64,000 bases of DNA from Limisphaera sp026417315 (GTDB lineage Bacteria > Verrucomicrobiota > Verrucomicrobiia > Limisphaerales > Limisphaeraceae), in the NCBI RefSeq assembly GCF_049537125.1, contig NZ_JBMVQY010000002.1, forward strand, positions 668,744 through 732,743. The letters are read 5' to 3'. Numbering within the stretch: the first letter of the stretch is position 1; each line of letters opens with the position of its first letter. The position numbers and the translations under genes are program-made. Under the pieces are notes generated by a model. It searched no databases, had not been told where the DNA came from, and saw only the letters and a list, made by a program, of their open reading frames with translations. Of this stretch, positions 25,571 through 35,427 are shown in pieces.

Positions 25571-26425
25571 GGTCGTCCTTTGTGGATTGTTGCCTGCGCC
25601 AACATAGCGCAGGGACCCGCCTGGTGCCACCCCGGAGGGGTTTGGTCCCGCGGGGATGGAACCTGTCGGCGATTGCGTCAGCGGTTTCAACGATGAGGAG
25701 GACCGATTCTCTCTCGAAAACCTCGGGGACCATTCCGACGCTGCTCGGGCGGGTGTCACCCTCCCGGTCGGCGAACCGATGGCCGGAAATGACTGCCTCG
25801 GTCCAACGGGGGCATCCTGCTCGGCACGGAAGATGCGCCGGGGCCGGGCGACTTCCAGGGCCGGCGGGGAGCCAAGACGGTCCCGGGGGAGAACAGCGGT
25901 GGGTTTGCCAAATTGCGGACAACCCGTGCGCAGGCTCTGCCGGGTCTCGGTGTGGGGTGGCGGCCGCCGCTTGGAACGCAAAGGTCAGAGGCAGCGGGAG
26001 AGCCCTTTTGCAAGGGGGCCCGCCCCGCGACGGTCTGGACACCGAGGGATGCAGCGGGGCCCGGGCTCTTGAGTGGGTCGGCGCAATCCTCGTGCGCGGT
26101 TGTTGTCCCGCCTGCCGCCCGGGGCGCGTGCCGGGCTCTGCCCGCGGAGCGGGCCGTCGCGGGGGCCGAACGCGTGTTGTCGGGCCGCGACGGGTGTTCG
26201 GGCTGCGCGAGTTCTGTCGCTCGAGCCGGGGTGACTTTCACGGGGCCCGGGCGTTTGCACCGTTCGGTCTGCCGGGCGCGGGAAACCTCATGTCTCCGGC
26301 TTTCCGTTTTCCGGGCGGCGTGGATTTCGGATGGGCGGGTCCGGGGAAAGCCTTCCTCCCTTCGCTGGACCCGCGGGCCAGCTTTGATCTGGATTCGCAT
26401 TGGCGGTTTTTTCCAAGCTGCATGG
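25571..26425 (+). other. Long non-genic stretch between divergent thioredoxin-like and aspS genes
   Basis: The aspS frame stays open upstream through this stretch, but the translation is Arg/Gly-rich without homology and aspS has a clean start at 26426. No RNA gene or T-box-like element is recognised. The region is very GC-rich. Confidence 0.45.
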
Positions 26426-28231
26426 ATGATGAAACGAACGCATCATTGCAATGAGCTGCGCCCGGTCCATGCGGGACAGACGGTCACGTTGACCGGGTGG
26501 GTGCATTCCCGGCGGGACCTGGGTGGGGTGATTTTTCTGGATATTCGAGATCGTGAAGGCCGCACGCAGACGGTGTTCGATCCGTCGGAGGTGTCGTCGG
26601 AGGTGTTCGAGCTGGCGGCTTCGCTGCGGCCGGAGAGTGTGGTGGCGGTGACCGGTCGGGTGCGCCTGCGTCCGGAGGGCACGGTGAATCCGAAGATCGC
26701 CACCGGCGAGGTGGAGGTCGTGGCGCAGGGTTTGGAGGTGTTGAACCGGGCGGAGGTGCTGCCCTTTCCGGTGGACGATCCGGAGGTCGCTGCCCGGGTG
26801 AACGAGGAACTGCGTTTGAAGTACCGGTATCTGGACCTGCGCCGGCCCGAGATGTTGCGCAACCTGCGGTTGCGTTCCAGGGTTGCGACCGCTACGCGGG
26901 TGTATCTGGAGGAGCAGGGATTCTTGGAGGTGGAAACCCCCACGCTGTTCAAGTCCACCCCGGAGGGCGCGCGCGAGTTCCTGGTGCCGTGCCGGAATCA
27001 TCCGGGCCTGTTTTACGCGCTGCCGCAGTCGCCGCAGCAGTTCAAGCAGATCCTGATGGTGGCGGGCGTGGAGCGGTACTTCCAGCTGGCCCGGTGTTAT
27101 CGGGACGAGGATCTGCGGGCGGACCGCCAACCGGAGTTTACGCAAATCGACATCGAGATGAGTTTTGTCGAGCGCGAGGACATTTACGCGCTGGTGGAGG
27201 GATTGTTGCAGCGGATCTGGCGGGTGGCGTTGGGCATCGAGTTGCAGCGGCCCTTCCCGCGGCTGCGGTTTCGCGAGGCCATGGACCGCTACGGCATTGA
27301 CAAGCCCGATACGCGCTTCGGGATGGAGCTGGTGGATTTGACGGAGACGTTTCGGTCGAGCGCGTTCAAGGTGTTCAGCGGGGCGGTGGCGCAGGGCGGG
27401 GTGGTCAAGGCCCTCAATGCCAAAGGGATGGCGGGGGCCACGCAGGGGCAGATGGAGCAACTGACGAGCCTGGCCCGCGAGTTCGGGGCCAAGGGCCTGG
27501 CCTACATCAAGGTGGAAAACGGGGAGTGGAAGTCGCCCATCGTGAAGTTTTTCAGCGAGGGCGAAAAGGCGACCCTGCAACAGCGCCTGCAGATGGAGGA
27601 GGGCGACCTGGTGTTGTTTGCCGCGGACGAGTGGCAGGTGGCCTGCGAGATCCTGGGTCGGTTGCGCCTGCAGGTGGCGGAATGGCTGCGCCAAAGCGGT
27701 CGTTTGCGACTTGACCCGATGCGGTTCGATTTTCTGTGGGTGGAGGATTTTCCGTTGTTGAGCTTCGACAAGGAGAACAACCGGTGGTACTCGAGTCATC
27801 ATCCGTTTACGGCGCCGGTGCCCGAGGACATCCCGTTGCTGCGGACCGATCCGCGGCGCGTGCGGGGACAGCACTACGACATCGTGGTGAACGGGGTGGA
27901 GCTGGGCGGCGGGTCCATCCGCATTCACCAACCCGAGGTGCAAAAGCTCGTGTTCGAGGAGGTGCTCCAACTGCCTCCGGATCTGGTCAAGGCGCGCTTC
28001 GGGTACATGCTCGAGGCGTTTCGGTACGGCGCCCCGCCGCACGGGGGGATTGCGCTGGGGTTCGACCGTCTGGTGGCGTTGTTGTGTGGCACGCCCAGCA
28101 TCCGGGATGTGATTGCCTTCCCCAAGACGGCCAAGGGCACCTGCTTGATGACGGAGTCGCCGGGGCCCGTGGAGCCGCGGCAGTTGCGGGAGTTGCATCT
28201 GGAGTTGCGCGTGCCGCCGGCCAAAGGGTGA
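26426..28231 (+). CDS. aspS: Aspartyl-tRNA synthetase (bacterial type)
   Basis: The product has 601 residues, normal for the bacterial class IIb enzyme with GAD insertion. The N-terminal OB-fold anticodon domain contains GWVHSRRDLGGVIFLDIRDR. Motif 2 is YFQLARCYRDEDLRADRQPE, followed by FTQIDIEMSF. The GAD domain lies around residues 295-410. Motif 3 is PPHGGIALGFDRLVALL. His27 in the anticodon domain matches the residue associated with non-discriminating AspRS, which also charges tRNA-Asn (inference). Two consecutive ATGs (26426, 26429) are possible starts. It is convergent with rsmB, leaving 7 bases between the stops. Confidence 0.96.
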   Translation: MMKRTHHCNELRPVHAGQTVTLTGWVHSRRDLGGVIFLDIRDREGRTQTVFDPSEVSSEVFELAASLRPESVVAVTGRVRLRPEGTVNPKIATGEVEVVAQGLEVLNRAEVLPFPVDDPEVAARVNEELRLKYRYLDLRRPEMLRNLRLRSRVATATRVYLEEQGFLEVETPTLFKSTPEGAREFLVPCRNHPGLFYALPQSPQQFKQILMVAGVERYFQLARCYRDEDLRADRQPEFTQIDIEMSFVEREDIYALVEGLLQRIWRVALGIELQRPFPRLRFREAMDRYGIDKPDTRFGMELVDLTETFRSSAFKVFSGAVAQGGVVKALNAKGMAGATQGQMEQLTSLAREFGAKGLAYIKVENGEWKSPIVKFFSEGEKATLQQRLQMEEGDLVLFAADEWQVACEILGRLRLQVAEWLRQSGRLRLDPMRFDFLWVEDFPLLSFDKENNRWYSSHHPFTAPVPEDIPLLRTDPRRVRGQHYDIVVNGVELGGGSIRIHQPEVQKLVFEEVLQLPPDLVKARFGYMLEAFRYGAPPHGGIALGFDRLVALLCGTPSIRDVIAFPKTAKGTCLMTESPGPVEPRQLRELHLELRVPPAKG

Positions 28232-28238
28232 GCCGGGT

Positions 28239-29543
28239 TCAACCGCGGCGGCGCAAGCGGGCTACGTAGGCGCCGTCCACGCCGTCGACGAAGGGCAGAA
28301 GGATGCGTTCCTGCTCCAGGCTGAAGCCGGGCGTGGTTTGGAGGAAGGCGCGCACGACCTGTTCGTTTTCTTCAGGTTCCAGGCTGCAGGTGCTGTAGAC
28401 GACCAGGCCTCCGGGCCGGACGTGCTGGGCGGCCTGCTTGAGCAGTTCCAGCTGGGTGGGCGGCAGGCGATGCAATTCCTCGCCCTGCAGGCGCCAGCGC
28501 AGGTCCACGCGACGGCGCAGGACGCCGGTGTTGGAGCAGGGCACGTCCACCAGGACGCGGTCGAAGCCCTGGCGGGCCCAGTCGGGCCAGGGGGCCTCGG
28601 CGGGCAGGATTTCGGCGCAGGTGATGCCGAGGCGCTCGCAATTCTCGCGCAGCATCTCCAGTCGTTCCGGGTCGGTGTCCCGGGCCAGGATGCGGCCCTG
28701 GTTTTCCATCCGTTGGGCGGCGTAGGTGGTTTTGCCCCCCGGGGCGGCGCACCAGTCCAACAAGCGATGGCCCGGTCTGGGTTGCAGGATGTTCACGGCC
28801 AGCAGGGTGCTGGGATCCTGGACGTAAAACCAGCCGTCCCAAAACGAACCCAGCCGGGCCAGGGGAGGATGGTGGCGCAGTTCGAACACGAGGTTTTCCT
28901 CCAGCCAGTCGCGCCGGAAGAAATCGTACTCCACGTTTTCCTTCTGGCGCCATCGCTCCAGGAGCCGGGCAGGGTCGGTTTTGAGGAGGTTGACGCGTGC
29001 GTAGTTTCGGGCCGGCGTGTTGTTCCAGTGCAACAACTGGCGGGTCCGGTCCGGGCCCCATCGGTCGAGCCAGCGGCGGACGAGCCATTCGGGGTGGGAC
29101 CAGCCCAGGTGAGGAGCGGTGGCCTGGAGCTCGTGCAAAAGCTGGCGGGTGGGACCGGCTTCGCGCAGGTAGGCGCGGAGCACCGCGTTCACGAAGCCTG
29201 CCTGCGGGGCCAGGCCCAGTCGCTTGGCCAGTTCGACCGTTTCATGAACGGCGGCGTGATCGGGGATCCGGTTCAGCCAAAAGATCTGGTAGAGCCCCAG
29301 CCGCAACACGTCCTGGAGGCGCGGGGGCTGGGCACGGTCGCCGGTCTTGCGCGCGATCAACCAGTCCAGTGTGGCCCGCCACCGCACGACGCCGTATACC
29401 AGCTCCTGGCAGAGTCGGCGGTCGGCTGGCGAGAGGGTTTCGCCCGCCAGTTCGCGTTCCAGCAGCGCGTCCACGAACTGTCCAGTGCGCGCGTGTTGCT
29501 GCAGGATCCGAGCGGCAATTTCTCTTGGTTTTTGTGCGCTCAC
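28239..29543 (-). CDS. rsmB: 16S rRNA (cytosine-967-C5)-methyltransferase RsmB
   Basis: The product has 434 residues. The N-terminal NusB-like RNA-binding region spans about 1-150. The methyltransferase domain includes the SAM loop LLDWCAAPGGKTTYAAQ, motif IV VDVPCSNTGVLRRR (Cys of PCSN releases product) and motif VI VYSTCSLEPEENE (catalytic Cys). The start is taken as GTG 29543 (VSAQKPREIAARIL), as no ATG lies near the conserved N-terminus. A longer frame upstream would run into the divergent greA. Only 58 bases separate it from greA, so both promoters must lie there or inside the coding regions. Confidence 0.93.
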   Translation of the reverse strand: MSAQKPREIAARILQQHARTGQFVDALLERELAGETLSPADRRLCQELVYGVVRWRATLDWLIARKTGDRAQPPRLQDVLRLGLYQIFWLNRIPDHAAVHETVELAKRLGLAPQAGFVNAVLRAYLREAGPTRQLLHELQATAPHLGWSHPEWLVRRWLDRWGPDRTRQLLHWNNTPARNYARVNLLKTDPARLLERWRQKENVEYDFFRRDWLEENLVFELRHHPPLARLGSFWDGWFYVQDPSTLLAVNILQPRPGHRLLDWCAAPGGKTTYAAQRMENQGRILARDTDPERLEMLRENCERLGITCAEILPAEAPWPDWARQGFDRVLVDVPCSNTGVLRRRVDLRWRLQGEELHRLPPTQLELLKQAAQHVRPGGLVVYSTCSLEPEENEQVVRAFLQTTPGFSLEQERILLPFVDGVDGAYVARLRRRG

Positions 29544-29601
29544 TGCGTTTAATGTTGGCGTCCGGTTCCTGTCCCCACGCAGGCCGTGACCATTCTGTTC
29601 T

Positions 29602-31797
29602 ATGCGAGAAGCATTCGAGAAACTGGCTGAGGCGGGCAAGATCGAACCCCGCCACATCGAACCGCTGGTACGCCTGGCCACTTGCGGATTTTGCTGGCAC
29701 CGTTCCTGGGGCCTGGGGCGTATCCGGTCGGTGGACCCCGTGTTTGCCCGCTTTACCATCGATTTTCCGGGGCGGCCGGGGCACATGATGGCGTTGTCCT
29801 TTGCCTCGGAAGTGCTCCAGCCCATCCCCGCCACCCATATCCTCGCCCGTAAGTCCCTCGACTTGGAGGGCCTGCGTCAGATGGCGGCGACCCAACCGCT
29901 GGAATTGGTCCGGATCGTCTTGGAGAGCTACGGGGGGCGCGCCACGGTGGACCAGATCCAGCAGGCGTTGGTGCCCGACGTCATCGCGGAGGATTGGAAG
30001 GCATGGTGGGACCAGGTGCGCAAGCAGATGAAGCGGGACGGGCACTTCCAGCTGCCGCTGAAGAAGGGCGAACCCGTGGTTTACCAGAAGACCGAGCGGA
30101 CGTTGGATGAGCGGCTGCTGGAGACCTTTGCGGCCGCCAAAGGGTTGAAGGCGCGTCTGGCGGTGGTGGCGGAGATCATGCGCAGTCTGGAAGACCTGGT
30201 GGACAAGGCCGAAGTGGCGCGTCAGCTCGTGGCGGCTCTCAACGAGGAGATTGCCTCCCATCAGCGCACCCAGCCGGCCCTGGCCATGGAAGCCATTTTC
30301 GTGCGCGACGAGCTTGCCCAGGCCGCCGGTCTGCCGGCGGAGGACGCGCAACTCAGCGCCGTGTCGATCTGGGCCGCCCATCCCCAGCCGGGGCCCATTC
30401 TGGAGGCGCTGCCCGCCGCCAAGCATCGTCGTGCGCTGGAAGCGTTCCAACAGGCCTGGCCCGATCGCTGGCCCCAGTTGTTCCTGGAGGCTCTCAATCA
30501 GGTTTCCGCCCGGGTCTGTCGCGAGTTGACGCAGTTGCTCATCCAGGCGGGCCACTTGGAATCCCTCAAAGAGACGCTGGCCCGCCACATCAGTCACCAC
30601 ACCGCCAGCAGCGAACTGTTGCTCTGGTTGGGCAAGGAACGGAGCGACTCCTTCGCGGACATCCTCGGTCCCGAGGTGTTTCGTGCCATGCTCACCGCCC
30701 TGGAACGCGACCAGTTTCAAGAGCGGCGGTCGAGCCGGCTGCGCGATTTCATCCTCGACGACGCCAGTCTCATCGCGGAATTGACCGCGGCGGCGGACAT
30801 CGAGGTGATCAAGGACCTCACCCGCGCCCTGCAGTTCTCGCCCGTGTTCGATGACATGGACAAGCGGTCGCTGCTCGCGCGGATCGTCAAGAGTCATCCC
30901 GCCATCCAGTCCCTGATCACCGGCGAGCAGACGCGGCAGGACACCAGCTTTTGGGTTTCCTGGGAAAGCCTGGAGCGACGCCGGGCGGAGTACGACGAGC
31001 TGGTTCACAAGCGCATCCCGGCCAACTCCCGCGAAATTGCAATTGCCCGCAGTTACGGCGATCTCAGCGAAAACCACGAGTACAAGGCGGCCAAGGAAAT
31101 GCAGAAGATCCTCATGCGCCGCAAAGAAGAACTGGAAGCCGAGTTGGTCCGGGCCCGCGGGACGGACTTTGCGAATTTTCCTGCCGATGCCGTCGGACCC
31201 GGTACCGTGGTGGAACTGACGGATCTGAAGACCGGCCAGCGGGAGACGCTCACCATCCTCGGAGCCTGGGATTCCGATCCGGACAAGGGCATCATCAGTT
31301 ATCTATCGCCCGTGGCCCAGGCCCTCATGGGACACAAACCGGGCGAGGAAATCGAATTCGAATTGCACGGTGCGGTGCACCGGCATCGGATCGAGAACAT
31401 CCAACCTTATCGGAAAGCCCCGGCTCCGACCGCGCCCGCGTCGGAAACCGGAAGTTCCCCGGTGGTTGCACCTGCCCCTGTGGAGGGCTCGTCGGGACCG
31501 ACGGACGCGGCCGGTTCCTCGGACACCGCGCCTCCGGCCGTCGCCCAATCCGGTTCGTCGGAACCCGTTGCGGCCAGCGGAGCTGTGACTCCTGCTGTGG
31601 CCCCCGCGGCGGAAGCGATCTCCCAAAGCGTCCCGACCGCCGCAGAAGTGCCGGGCGCGGGACCCGGGGGAGCTGAAATGATTCCGGAACCCGGGCCTGG
31701 TGGAGCGGCCACAGGGTCCGGCCGGGACTCGGTCCACGTCGGCTCCGAACGTGTGGAAGGCTCGGTAATCCCCGAGACGGGGCCGCAAACCGCCTGA
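29602..31797 (+). CDS. greA: Oversized GreA-type transcription elongation factor
   Basis: The predicted protein has 731 residues, versus about 158 for E. coli GreA. Residues 1-450 form a helical region of unknown role beginning EAFEKLAEAGKIEPRHIEPL. The GreA coiled coil follows (about 455-530: RRRAEYDELVHKRIPANSREIAIARSYGDLSENHEYKAAKE) with the catalytic tip acids Asp487 and Glu490. Next is the FKBP-like domain (about 535-608, GTVVELTDL ... GKGIISYLSP-like, HKPGEEIEF). The last ~120 residues are Pro/Ala/Ser-rich and disordered-looking. Chlamydial GreA is also about 715 residues with a similar N-terminal extension (established). The likely role is rescue of backtracked RNA polymerase; the extension's role is unknown. 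Confidence 0.88.
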   Translation: MREAFEKLAEAGKIEPRHIEPLVRLATCGFCWHRSWGLGRIRSVDPVFARFTIDFPGRPGHMMALSFASEVLQPIPATHILARKSLDLEGLRQMAATQPLELVRIVLESYGGRATVDQIQQALVPDVIAEDWKAWWDQVRKQMKRDGHFQLPLKKGEPVVYQKTERTLDERLLETFAAAKGLKARLAVVAEIMRSLEDLVDKAEVARQLVAALNEEIASHQRTQPALAMEAIFVRDELAQAAGLPAEDAQLSAVSIWAAHPQPGPILEALPAAKHRRALEAFQQAWPDRWPQLFLEALNQVSARVCRELTQLLIQAGHLESLKETLARHISHHTASSELLLWLGKERSDSFADILGPEVFRAMLTALERDQFQERRSSRLRDFILDDASLIAELTAAADIEVIKDLTRALQFSPVFDDMDKRSLLARIVKSHPAIQSLITGEQTRQDTSFWVSWESLERRRAEYDELVHKRIPANSREIAIARSYGDLSENHEYKAAKEMQKILMRRKEELEAELVRARGTDFANFPADAVGPGTVVELTDLKTGQRETLTILGAWDSDPDKGIISYLSPVAQALMGHKPGEEIEFELHGAVHRHRIENIQPYRKAPAPTAPASETGSSPVVAPAPVEGSSGPTDAAGSSDTAPPAVAQSGSSEPVAASGAVTPAVAPAAEAISQSVPTAAEVPGAGPGGAEMIPEPGPGGAATGSGRDSVHVGSERVEGSVIPETGPQTA

Positions 31798-31819
31798 GGC
31801 GGGACACGCTCCCCCTCGT

Positions 31820-31881
31820 GGGCACGGCCGCGTGCCCCGGTCCTCCCGCTGAGACGGCCGTTCCCGGTGCCGGGGCACCGG
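31820..31881. terminator. Tandem hairpins between convergent greA and TIM-barrel genes
   Basis: GGGCACG-GCCG-CGTGCCC (31820-31837) and CCGGTGCC-GG-GGCACCGG (31864-31881) are two perfect hairpins in the 85-base gap between convergent stops. Neither has a T-run, so they may be bidirectional attenuating stems rather than classical terminators. Confidence 0.4.
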
Positions 31882-31882
31882 T

Positions 31883-32776
31883 TCAGGCCGCTGCCCATTG
31901 CTCCCGCAGCAGGCGCACGGCGGCAGGAATGCTCTGCCGCGGATCCCCCTTGCTGCCGCATTCGAAGCTGATGAAGTTTTGATACCCGATGAACTTCAAC
32001 CCCCGCATCCCGTCCACGTAATTGTCCCCCTCGTCCTCACCCGGCATTTTGCGTTCCTTGCGACTGGCGATGTGCACGTGCTGGAGGTACGACCCCGCAG
32101 CCACGAATGCGGCGAAATCGCTGGGCTCCTCCCAGGTCATGTGCCAGAAATCCCCCATGACGGCCACACCCGGATGATTCACGTCGCGACAAATCGCAGC
32201 CGCATCGGCCAGCTGGCGCAAGAACCAGGTTTCGCGTCGGTTCAGTGGCTCCAGCAGAATCCGCGTGCCGGCCTTGTGCGCGTGTTCCCCCAGTTCGGGC
32301 AGGAGCTTCACCAGCAATTCTCGACCATCCACGTGGCCGAGCTTGGTTTGGCCGTGAAATGCAGGGACGACGATCAGGCCCACGGCGCCGAGGGCCCCGG
32401 CGGCGGTGAGGATTTCCTTGATGGACCGGATGGCCTTTTGCCGGACTTCTTCTTGTTCGCTGATCAGGACCCCTTCAAAGCCGGCGCACACCGCGCTGAT
32501 GCGAATCTTCCGGCCCCGGAGGGCCTTCTGGAACTCCTCCACGCGCCCGGGCAGGCCGCCGCCCCAGGGCTCGATCCCTTCGAAACCGTGAGCCTCCAGG
32601 AAATCCAGCTTTTCGGTCAACGTTTTGCCCGGGGCCACGCCCTCCTGGCACGACAACCGTAATCGTGCCGGTTGGGGCGGCTTGGGCAGGTTCTGCGCCT
32701 GTGAAACAGAGGGCCGGGTCGCGGCAGCCAGGCCCAGCGCCGAAAGGGCAAGGAATCGACGTCGCGAGGTTTTCAT
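31883..32776 (-). CDS. Tat-exported hydroxypyruvate-isomerase-like TIM-barrel protein
   Basis: The predicted protein has 297 residues. The N-terminus MKTSRRRFLALSALGLAAA is a twin-arginine signal. The mature part is an AP-endonuclease-2/sugar-isomerase barrel with candidate metal ligands Glu176 (LLEPLNR), Asp209 and His212 (MGDFWHM), His235 (HVHIAS) and Glu272 (SFECG). It resembles COG3622 hydroxypyruvate isomerase. Exported members are frequent in Verrucomicrobiota and Planctomycetota sugar catabolism, though the substrate here is unknown. It stands alone, convergent with greA. Confidence 0.85.
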   Translation of the reverse strand: MKTSRRRFLALSALGLAAATRPSVSQAQNLPKPPQPARLRLSCQEGVAPGKTLTEKLDFLEAHGFEGIEPWGGGLPGRVEEFQKALRGRKIRISAVCAGFEGVLISEQEEVRQKAIRSIKEILTAAGALGAVGLIVVPAFHGQTKLGHVDGRELLVKLLPELGEHAHKAGTRILLEPLNRRETWFLRQLADAAAICRDVNHPGVAVMGDFWHMTWEEPSDFAAFVAAGSYLQHVHIASRKERKMPGEDEGDNYVDGMRGLKFIGYQNFISFECGSKGDPRQSIPAAVRLLREQWAAA

Positions 32777-33922
32777 AAGTCCTGTTCTGACCGACGAGAT
32801 TTCATGGCCGCGCCTTCAAAAAATGTCACTTCGAAAGGCGCGGCCCCATCCGCGTCCATGCTGGTTTGGTGGTTGCCAGCACTCAATCTCGGAGCTCTCC
32901 CGAGAGCCTTGGGCCCCCGGGTGGCGCGGCCCGGAAATAGGGGATCGCGCAGGGAAACACCGGTCCCGCGGCGTCCTCGGGATTTCGAACCGCATTCAAA
33001 ACCCCGCTGCAGAAGCAGGTCGCAAGCCGGTGGGCGAGGAGTCCGCGATTTCGATCTGCGCGCCTCTCGAGGGCTCGGAATCTCGGCAAGGTTCCGAGCA
33101 CTCGCCCGGCCCGAAGCCGGCCAGATGGTGGAGACAACGTGCGGAGAGCGGCCCCGGGCGGGCTGCCGAGGGTGGGGTCGGCCGTTTCGGTCCGGTGGCT
33201 CGCGCGGATGCGGCTGCGGTTGCTGTTCCCCATCGACCCGCGCATCGGTCCGATCCGGAACAAACCTCAGGCACGCTTTGGAAGACCCGTTTCCAAGCAC
33301 TTCTCGACTCCGAAGGCTCGCTCCAACAAGAGGCGGTCGTCCGCACCCGCGAATGGAGCCGCTTTCAGTGACCTGAAGAATCGAGGTGAAATGAGGGCCG
33401 GGCGGCCCGGGCCGCGGAGGGCGGTGGCACCGGCGGGCGGTTCGGCACGCGGCATGTCTGCGTTGCATTCAATACCCCTCGCCCGGCCCAATCAGGAATC
33501 AAAGACCGCCCGAGCAGCTTCCCCCGGCAGGGTGGATCTCCGAAGGGGTGGCGCAACGGGCTTCAACTCGGTCACAGGATCAGGCACGGAGACGGTCGCC
33601 TGCGCGGAATGAAGAAGGCCACTTCTTGGGCGGAGATCGAGGGAGAGGGCCGGGTCCCGGGAAGAGCATGAGGGACCCCCGAGCCTGTCGAGATGGGACG
33701 AGGCAAGGAGAATCGGTTTGATGGTTTGGGAGGGGCTCCCGAGGGCGATGGGCCGGACCCAACGGTGCGTGCCGGGGACCGGTAACGGGCCGGCTCTTGT
33801 CGGCTTGCCTGCGTTCCCCGGCTGGCCCATCTTGCGGGCCATCGAAGAACCCGTGCCGGGCGCTGAAACGCGGGGCGGTTTTGGGGCCCCGGCCCGGTGG
33901 AATCCGAAGCGAAAGGCATCGC
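32777..33922. other. Long non-genic stretch upstream of fabI
   Basis: About 1.1 kb without a supported gene on either strand. Translations are Arg/Pro/Gly-rich noise. I see no RNA gene, repeat or mobile-element remnant. The fabI promoter should be in the right part. Confidence 0.45.
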
Positions 33923-34693
33923 ATGGGCTTGCTGGACGGTAAGATCGGCGTGGTGTTCGGCGTGGCCAACAAGCGTTCCATTGCGTGGGCGATTGCCCAG
34001 GCGTGGGCGCGCGAGGGGGCACGCCTGGCGTTTACGTACCAGGGCGAACGGCTCAAGGAGAACGTGGCCGAGTTGGTGAGTGCCTTCGGCAGCGACACCT
34101 TGTTGATGCCGTGCGACGTTACGCGGGACGATCAAATCGAAGCCGTATTTCAGGAATTGCGACAGCGCCACGGCCGGTTGCACTTGTTGCTGCATTCGGT
34201 GGCGTTTGCCCCGCGCGAGGCCCTGGAGGGCCGGTATCTGGACACCAGCCGCGAGGCGTTCCGCGTGGCCCTGGACGTCAGTGCCTACTCGTTGACCGCC
34301 CTGGCGCGCGCGGCCGCGCCCCTGATGACCGAGGGCGGCAGCATTCTGACCCTTTCGTACTACGGCGCCGAAAAGGTCGTCCCGCATTACAACGTCATGG
34401 GCGTCGCCAAGGCTGCGCTGGAGGCCAGCGTGCGCTACCTGGCCTACGATCTGGGCCCCCAGCGGGTGCGGGTCAATGCAATCAGTGCCGGCCCGGTCAA
34501 TACTCTGGCGGCCCGCGGGATCAGCGGGTTCACGGAGATGTTGCGGCATTACGAGGCCAAGAGTCCGTTGCGCCGGAATGTGCTTCCGGAGGAGCTGGGA
34601 GCCACGGGATTGTTCCTGGCCAGCGACGGTGCCGCTGCCATCACCGGTCAGGTGATCTACGTGGACTGCGGCTACCAGATCATGGGCATGTAA
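33923..34693 (+). CDS. fabI: Enoyl-[acyl-carrier-protein] reductase (NADH), FabI type
   Basis: The product has 256 residues, a short-chain dehydrogenase catalysing the last reduction of fatty-acid elongation. The FabI-specific nucleotide site GVANKRSIAWAIA (13-25) replaces the usual SDR TGxxxGxG. The catalytic pair Tyr156 and Lys163 sits in YNVMGVAK at the same numbers as in E. coli. The C-terminal TGQVIYVDCGYQIMGM is typical. ATG 33923 gives the canonical MGLLDGKIGVV start. Isolated from other fab genes; accB and accC are 14 kb downstream on the other strand. Confidence 0.96.
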   Translation: MGLLDGKIGVVFGVANKRSIAWAIAQAWAREGARLAFTYQGERLKENVAELVSAFGSDTLLMPCDVTRDDQIEAVFQELRQRHGRLHLLLHSVAFAPREALEGRYLDTSREAFRVALDVSAYSLTALARAAAPLMTEGGSILTLSYYGAEKVVPHYNVMGVAKAALEASVRYLAYDLGPQRVRVNAISAGPVNTLAARGISGFTEMLRHYEAKSPLRRNVLPEELGATGLFLASDGAAAITGQVIYVDCGYQIMGM

Positions 34694-35427
34694 GGGACGC
34701 TTCGCTTTGCGGCACTCACAGGGACCCTCCGAAAGACGCGCCGTCCTCTCCCGCGATAATTTCTCCCCGTTCCCGCCGCAGGGGGTCCCGCTGCGGGGCA
34801 AGGCCCGTCCCTGATTTTCCCCGGCTTTTCGGGCGGGCGCGCGCAAGAGCGGCTCCTGGGGGCGGTGGCCTCCGCTTGGGGAGCCAGCCGGCTTTGCGTG
34901 TCGTACGGACGATCCCGGCCCGAACACGCCTGCCCACTGGCTCACGACTCCGCCGCCCCGGGCCTTCGGTTTGGCTTGCCTGAGCGGTCGGCCCCGCGCC
35001 GTGTGGCGCGGCTGCGTTCGGGGTCTGCCACTTCACCGCCGGCGGGTTCCCCCGGGGGCAAGATATGTTGCACCTTGGACAAAGGCGGCAATGCTCCGCC
35101 GTCCGCCTCTGCCTACCGTGCCTCGAGGATGGGACCGAGGCCGGACCTCGCGGACACGGATCCCGGGGCGCGGGATCCGGAGAGGACTGCGAGCACGGCC
35201 TCCACCCGTCCGGGCTGTTTCGTACCCAACCATGGGGGCCAGGTGCATGAACGCGGAGAGACCCACAGGGCGCGACGCTGGGAGGACCGGGGTGCCGGGG
35301 ATGGCGTCCGCCCCGGACCACCGGCGCGGACGATTCTGGTGCGCGGTCGCCCAGGGGGTTGCACTCCGGGGCGGGTCGACGCGCGCGTTCGGTACCTGGT
35401 CGGGTCGCTCGAACACAGGAGGGCCTT
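34694..35427 (+). other. Non-genic stretch upstream of the cytochrome genes
   Basis: No supported gene is seen. The only clear signal is AGGAGGG at 35417-35423, the ribosome binding site of the heptaheme cytochrome gene. Confidence 0.45.

Noticed and set aside
25571..26425. N-terminal extension of AspRS from the open upstream frame
   Set aside because: The translation is Arg/Gly-rich noise and the canonical start is at 26426.
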